Below are positions 60,327-64,000 of a DNA stretch of 64,000 bases, one piece after another. The DNA lies in contig NZ_SWBP01000001.1 of assembly GCF_005116455.1 (NCBI RefSeq), positions 124,001-188,000 of the forward strand. The letters run 5' to 3'. The translations under genes were made by a program, and so were the position numbers. This DNA comes from Pedobacter cryophilus. Its GTDB lineage: Bacteria; Bacteroidota; Bacteroidia; Sphingobacteriales; Sphingobacteriaceae. The notes beneath the pieces were generated by a model. That model was not told where the DNA came from and ran no database searches. It saw only the letters and a program-made list of their open reading frames with translations. Numbering within the stretch: the stretch's first letter is position 1; each line of letters opens with the position of its first letter.

Positions 60327-61034
60327 TCAAAATTCTGCTTTAATTTTCCTTAATTCTTCTGTGATTAAAACTTTAATCTCGTCACTTAATCTTTTCACTT
60401 CATCTCTTGAAGTTCCAATATAATATCCTCTAATTCTGTGATCGGCATCTAACAAAATAAATTGATCGCTAAAAACAAAATCATCACCATTATTATTTGG
60501 CTTCAACACATTTACAAAGAAATCTTTTTTAGCTAATGGATAAACTATTGAGGTATCCGCAACTACAAAATCCCATTTATTAGGCTTTGCGCCGATGGTT
60601 TGGGCATAACTTTTTAAAACGTCTTTAGTATCAAAAAAAGGATCTACAGAAATAGATAAAAACCTAATCATTGAATTTGTTTCGTATTCACTGTTTAAGC
60701 TTTTAAGCTGCTCATTCATTGCCTTCGCAGGATCGTTATTTCTACTGTAAAAGAAATTCACTATCAACAACTGCTTTTTGATATCAGCTAAATCTAAAGA
60801 ATCTCCATTACCAGTTAAAAATTTAACATCAGCTATTTGGTGATAAATGGTATCGGGTATTTTTTTACCTCTTTTGGTTTTAAAGGTAGCCGCAACTTCT
60901 TTAGGGCCGTAAATAGGTAATGGTTTATACCTGTTTTTACCTTTAGCCTGAAGTAAATAATATAAAAATCCTGGTACCGCTAATATGGTTACCAGGATTA
61001 AAATTTTTAAAATAGGAAATTTACGATTACTCAT
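60327..61034 (-). CDS. SCO-family protein without copper-binding cysteines
   Basis: SCO proteins deliver copper to the CuA site of cytochrome c oxidase through CxxxC and a distant His. This one has the fold pattern ('IPDTIYHQIADVKFLTGNGD', 'LLIVNFFYSRNND', 'MIRFLSISVDPFFDTKDVLK', 'FILLDADHRIRGYYIGTS') and a membrane anchor (about 8-28). At the CxxxC site it reads 'FFYSRNNDPAKAMN'. No cysteine occurs anywhere in its 235 residues. The His ahead of the C-terminal strands is also replaced ('FSDQFILLD'). It is therefore probably not a copper chaperone of the usual kind. It overlaps the subunit IV gene by four bases. Confidence 0.82.
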   Translation of the reverse strand: MSNRKFPILKILILVTILAVPGFLYYLLQAKGKNRYKPLPIYGPKEVAATFKTKRGKKIPDTIYHQIADVKFLTGNGDSLDLADIKKQLLIVNFFYSRNNDPAKAMNEQLKSLNSEYETNSMIRFLSISVDPFFDTKDVLKSYAQTIGAKPNKWDFVVADTSIVYPLAKKDFFVNVLKPNNNGDDFVFSDQFILLDADHRIRGYYIGTSRDEVKRLSDEIKVLITEELRKIKAEF

Positions 61035-61372
61035 ATATTCATATGGCTATTCATATAATCTCCTTCTGTAAGCATCAAAATAATAAAGTAAATGATGAAG
61101 ATGAAAGAAACGAGAATACCAACAATGAGGGCGTATTTTTCGAATTTAAGGTGCATAAAAAATGCAACTATATAATATGCTTTTACTAAAGTTAAAGCAA
61201 CATAAAGAAAGTTTTTAATCCCATGTGGCAATACTGTATCTGGTATTGCTAATGCGATAATAAATTCTACAACCGTAATGGCTAAAAGAATGAAAAAAAC
61301 TTTCCATATTCTACTTTTAGACATGGTTTCATGCTCTCCGGCATGTTCTAGGTTTGTATTTTCAGAAGACAT
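61031..61372 (-). CDS. Cytochrome c oxidase subunit IV
   Basis: A small protein of 113 residues with three membrane helices and the pattern of the bacterial caa3-type subunit IV: 'IWKVFFILLAITVVEFIIAL', 'HGIKNFLYVALTLVKAYYIV' and 'FMHLKFEKYALIVGILVSFI'. Its start follows 21 bases after the stop of the subunit III gene. Its last bases overlap the SCO start (ATGA). It is a structural subunit of the terminal oxidase. Confidence 0.88.
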   Translation of the reverse strand: MSSENTNLEHAGEHETMSKSRIWKVFFILLAITVVEFIIALAIPDTVLPHGIKNFLYVALTLVKAYYIVAFFMHLKFEKYALIVGILVSFIFIIYFIILMLTEGDYMNSHMNI

Positions 61373-61393
61373 TGCTTATGTATTTAAAATAAA

Positions 61394-62095
61394 TTATACT
61401 AAATAAAAGAAGGTAAAAACAAATACCCAAACCAAATCAACAAAGTGCCAGTAAAGACCTACTTTTTCTACCATTAAATAATGACCACGTCTTTCAAAAA
61501 CGCCTACCATTGTCATAATTAAAATAATGATATTAATGATTACCCCAGAGAAAACGTGGAAACCATGAAAACCCGTGATGGTAAAAAATAAATTAGAGAA
61601 TTGCTGGGCACTCACTCCATCGGCGCCTAGTTCTTTAATTGTTTCTGCATTAGGAATAGTTCCCCACCAAAATCCTTCGTGGTGTAAATGAGACCATTCT
61701 AAAGCTTGGCAACCTAAAAACATGAATCCGCCAATAATAGTAGCAACCATCCACCAAACTACTTCTTTTTTAGAATTACGGTGACCAGCTTCAACTGCTA
61801 AAACCATGGTAACCGAACTCATAATTAAGATAAAAGTCATAATCCCTACGAATACTAAGGGAGCTCCTGAATCTGTAATGCCGGGAATTGATTGAAAAAC
61901 CAAATCTGGATCTGGCCAAGTAAATTTACTGAAACGTTGTGCTCCATAATAAATTAAGAATGCAGAAAAGGTAAATGCATCTGATAAAAGAAAAAACCAC
62001 ATCATCAGTTTACCGTACTCTACAGAGAATGGAGATCTTCCTCCGCTCCAAGGAGTGGTTTTAACTTCGTCTAATTTTGCTATCGTGTCCATCAA
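61394..62095 (-). CDS. Cytochrome c oxidase subunit III (first copy)
   Basis: A heme-copper oxidase subunit III of 233 residues with about seven helices. Conserved pieces are 'GKLMMWFFLLSDAFTFSAFL', 'GHRNSKKEVVWWMVATIIGG', 'QALEWSHL', 'FFTITGFHGFHVFSGVI' and 'VEKVGLYWHFVDLVWVFVF'. All are standard. The next gene upstream, 33 bases away, encodes a second, shorter subunit III, so the operon carries two paralogues. Confidence 0.93.
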   Translation of the reverse strand: MMDTIAKLDEVKTTPWSGGRSPFSVEYGKLMMWFFLLSDAFTFSAFLIYYGAQRFSKFTWPDPDLVFQSIPGITDSGAPLVFVGIMTFILIMSSVTMVLAVEAGHRNSKKEVVWWMVATIIGGFMFLGCQALEWSHLHHEGFWWGTIPNAETIKELGADGVSAQQFSNLFFTITGFHGFHVFSGVIINIIILIMTMVGVFERRGHYLMVEKVGLYWHFVDLVWVFVFTFFYLV

Positions 62096-62127
62096 ATATT
62101 ATAGGTTGTAAATTTTAAGTAAAATTT

Positions 62128-62706
62128 TTACTGGCTCAAAAGTAAGAAAACGTACAAATAAATCCATAAAATATCTACAAAATGCCAAAATATTGAGGCA
62201 ATTTCCATTCTAAAGAGATTTGTAACGTTAGGCAATTTTTTATAACTACTAGCTAAAGCGGTTAGAATGATGATTAAACCCGCAATTATGTGTAAAATAT
62301 GGGTTAAAGTGAATACATAAACAAAACTGATGGAGGCATTAGAATTTATAAAAAATATGCCCAAATCGGTCCAAACCGCCCATCCATAAATTTGCATTCC
62401 AATAAAAACTAGTCCTAAAACTAGGGTAATCCATAAACCTAGCTTCTGCCCTTCAAACTTTAGTCTTTTGGTTTGCAAATAAGACCAATGTAAAGTAAAG
62501 CTGCTGATGATGATAATTACAGTACTATAAATAAAAGCTTTTGGCAAAGGCACATTTAAAGATTTGCCAGCTCCATCTCCAGAATACACAATAAATCCGC
62601 TGGTTAGGCCTGCAAAAAAGATAATAGAAGATATCATAAATAACCACATGATAAACTTCTTAGGCTGCAAATTATACCTATCTACTTCGTTATTCATACT
62701 TTGCAT
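62128..62706 (-). CDS. Cytochrome c oxidase subunit III-like protein (second copy)
   Basis: A shorter subunit III of 192 residues with five helices: 'KFIMWLFMISSIIFFAGLTS', 'LHWSYLQTKRLKFEGQKLGL', 'FTLTHILHIIAGLIIILTAL' and 'EIASIFWHFVDILWIYLYVF'. It is the second of two adjacent subunit III genes. Two tandem copies are known in some caa3-type clusters of this phylum. The gene starts four bases after the ctaB stop and ends 33 bases before the larger copy. Confidence 0.9.
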   Translation of the reverse strand: MQSMNNEVDRYNLQPKKFIMWLFMISSIIFFAGLTSGFIVYSGDGAGKSLNVPLPKAFIYSTVIIIISSFTLHWSYLQTKRLKFEGQKLGLWITLVLGLVFIGMQIYGWAVWTDLGIFFINSNASISFVYVFTLTHILHIIAGLIIILTALASSYKKLPNVTNLFRMEIASIFWHFVDILWIYLYVFLLLSQ

Positions 62707-62710
62707 ATTT

Positions 62711-63562
62711 CTATTTTAAATTAAAAAGTAAAACTAATTGTACAATTGGTAAATAAATAAAACTACCAAACATGAGTCTTCTTGCAGATTTAACATCTAG
62801 TTTTCTAACCAAGGTTAATGCTTGGTAACAAAAAATTAATCCACAAATTACAGATACCACCGCTATCGTATAGCCTCCAAAACCATAAAAAGTGGGTAAT
62901 AAACTCACCGGTATCAAAATAATAGTGGATATGAAAGTGATGATGGCACTAATTTTATCTCTTTTGGTGGTAGGCAATAATCTAAATCCTGCTTTCTTGT
63001 AATCATCATCTAATACCCATGCTATGGCCCAAAAATGAGGGAATTGCCATACAAACTGTATCCCAAATAAAATTAATGCAATATGATCTATTTTACCATG
63101 TGCGGCAACATAACCAATTAAAGGAGGCAAGGCACCAGGAATAGCTCCAACAAAAACTGCAATAGGTGTTTTCCTTTTTAAAGGAGTGTAAATAAATGCA
63201 TAAAATAATATAGAAAAAACAGATAATATGCCTGTTAGATAATTTAAACTCCCTAATAAGTAGGTGCCAAAAATACCCATCAATAAACTCAATACTAAAG
63301 CCTGCCCATTGTTCATCCTACCAGAAGGTAAAGGTCTATCGGCTGTTCTAGTCATAAGTTTATCTAGATCTTTCTCTATGATCTCATTAAATCCGTTGGC
63401 AGCTGAAGTCACCAAAAAACCACCAATAATTAATTTTAGCCAGTTTATCCAATTTATGTCTCCATCAGTTCCAATAAGAAATGAAATAGAAGCAGAGAAA
63501 ACCACTAACAATGTCAACCTTAGTTTGACTAAATTTTTAAAATCTTTTAAAAACACCCCCAC
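62711..63562 (-). CDS. ctaB: Heme O synthase (protoheme IX farnesyltransferase)
   Basis: CtaB attaches farnesyl to heme b, giving heme O for the oxidase. The 283-residue protein has nine helices and the first Asp motif 'NGFNEIIEKDLDKLMTRTAD' followed by 'RPLPSG'. A second motif, 'WVLDDDYKKAGFRLLPT', is also present. All expected residues are in place, in contrast to the UbiA-like protein at 2930-3796. It follows ctaA by six bases and precedes the second subunit III gene by four. Confidence 0.96.
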   Translation of the reverse strand: MGVFLKDFKNLVKLRLTLLVVFSASISFLIGTDGDINWINWLKLIIGGFLVTSAANGFNEIIEKDLDKLMTRTADRPLPSGRMNNGQALVLSLLMGIFGTYLLGSLNYLTGILSVFSILFYAFIYTPLKRKTPIAVFVGAIPGALPPLIGYVAAHGKIDHIALILFGIQFVWQFPHFWAIAWVLDDDYKKAGFRLLPTTKRDKISAIITFISTIILIPVSLLPTFYGFGGYTIAVVSVICGLIFCYQALTLVRKLDVKSARRLMFGSFIYLPIVQLVLLFNLK

Positions 63563-63568
63563 TACTTC

Positions 63569-64000
63569 TTATTTAATAAAATCTTGTTTATTCTTAAAAA
63601 TTAACAGCAAATAAAATTGTGCTCCAAAAAGTACTGTAGCAAATAAAACATGTGTAGCTTGTGCCCATGGCGCCAAAGCAAAATTACTTAAGGCTAAACC
63701 TGTAACAATTTGTAAGGCAATTAGCAATCCTACAAAATAGGCTGTATTCATCACCTCTTTCTGAATTACTTTGCGCCTCAGTAGAAAATACAACAATGTA
63801 TTTAGCAATACTACAAGCAAGGCAATATCTCTGTGGTAAACAAAAATTCTTCCTACTTCGTCTAACCACTCTTCTCTTTTAAGCTCTGGAAAAAAATCCT
63901 GTACAGCATCTACAGCTTCTCTAACTTCTGTTCCGATAGTGATTTGAACAATTGAAATGATTACCGTTAACAACGACACAAATTTAACCAACCAGCCTGC
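63569..64000 (-). CDS. ctaA: Partial heme A synthase (COX15/CtaA), 3' part
   Basis: The open frame runs off the right edge. The visible 143 residues include at least four helices and the CtaA-type 'FVYHRDIALLVVLLNTLLYF', 'VGLLIALQIVTGLALSNFAL' and 'APWAQATHVLFATVLFGAQF'. A His in each helix pair would hold heme. CtaA converts heme O to heme A. The true start lies beyond the window, and the internal TTG at 63991 is simply a Leu codon in the helix. It precedes ctaB by six bases and is the first visible gene of the oxidase operon. Confidence 0.9.
   Translation of the reverse strand, partial: AGWLVKFVSLLTVIISIVQITIGTEVREAVDAVQDFFPELKREEWLDEVGRIFVYHRDIALLVVLLNTLLYFLLRRKVIQKEVMNTAYFVGLLIALQIVTGLALSNFALAPWAQATHVLFATVLFGAQFYLLLIFKNKQDFIK

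Noticed and set aside
63684-63869. A 61-codon open frame in the ctaA region
   Set aside because: It is an out-of-frame reading on the same strand as the well-supported CtaA sequence and has no family features.

Overview
The window is AT-rich chromosomal DNA of a Bacteroidota bacterium. The gene set fits the Sphingobacteriales (Pedobacter-like), but the genus is an inference. Evidence for the phylum: a complete gldK-gldL-gldM-gldN cluster plus a PorW/SprE-type lipoprotein and GldB (type IX secretion and gliding), an ATP synthase cluster without beta and epsilon genes, many lipoproteins ending in a short Cys lipobox, a caa3-type oxidase cluster, and almost no Shine-Dalgarno sequences before starts. 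No tRNA, rRNA, CRISPR array, intact insertion sequence or prophage was seen. Coding density is high and most genes are intact. The two edge genes (rsmI, ctaA) are cut by the window.

Layout. 1-2.8 kb: end of rsmI, lnt, a degenerate repeat patch and a MOSC protein. 2.9-7.8 kb (minus): a VWA / MoxR-type AAA+ / membrane phosphoesterase / UbiA-like block, bracketed by two inverted 75-bp structured repeats. 8-11.6 kb: NTF2-like protein, single-domain response regulator, fasciclin protein, SDR and hemW. 11.7-15.2 kb: Omp85-type barrel, DUF4271 protein and hemD. 15.4-20.1 kb: gldKLMN. 20.1-27.1 kb (minus): uvrC, PBP1A and PorW/SprE. 27.2-34.4 kb: M23 peptidase, bactofilin, atpZ, a small membrane protein and atpB-E-F-H-A-G. 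34.4-36.6 kb: a DUF4143 ATPase behind a 32-bp tandem repeat, and two small orphan genes. 36.6-42.5 kb: patatin, gldB, outer-membrane barrel proteins, nadE and a lipoprotein hydrolase. 42.6-47.5 kb (minus): S9 peptidase, RprX/RprY-like two-component pair and a small secreted protein resembling the N-terminal domain of GH31 enzymes. 47.7-51.2 kb: TPR protein, DUF4286, rfbC and rluF-type pseudouridine synthase. 51.2-57.4 kb: a multi-hairpin repeat, DUF808, an M20 peptidase and a large BNR/VPS10-type protein. 57.4-64 kb (minus): OmpA lipoprotein, DUF2461, DUF983, then the 3' half of a cytochrome oxidase biogenesis and structural operon.

How the parts fit. The T9SS parts (GldKLMN core and motor, PorW, GldB, outer-membrane barrels) lie beside cell-envelope genes (lnt, PBP1A, M23 peptidase, bactofilin, OmpA). 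The ATP synthase and oxidase clusters cover energy coupling. The most unusual signals are the covarying inverted repeats around the AAA+/VWA block, a different hairpin at each of four consecutive atp gene junctions, a SCO-family protein with no cysteine at all, the possible stand-alone GH31 N-terminal domain beside a two-component system, and the DUF4143 ATPase with its tandem repeat. I found no wholly new multi-gene system that the sequence alone can prove. The bracketed AAA+/VWA block is the best candidate.
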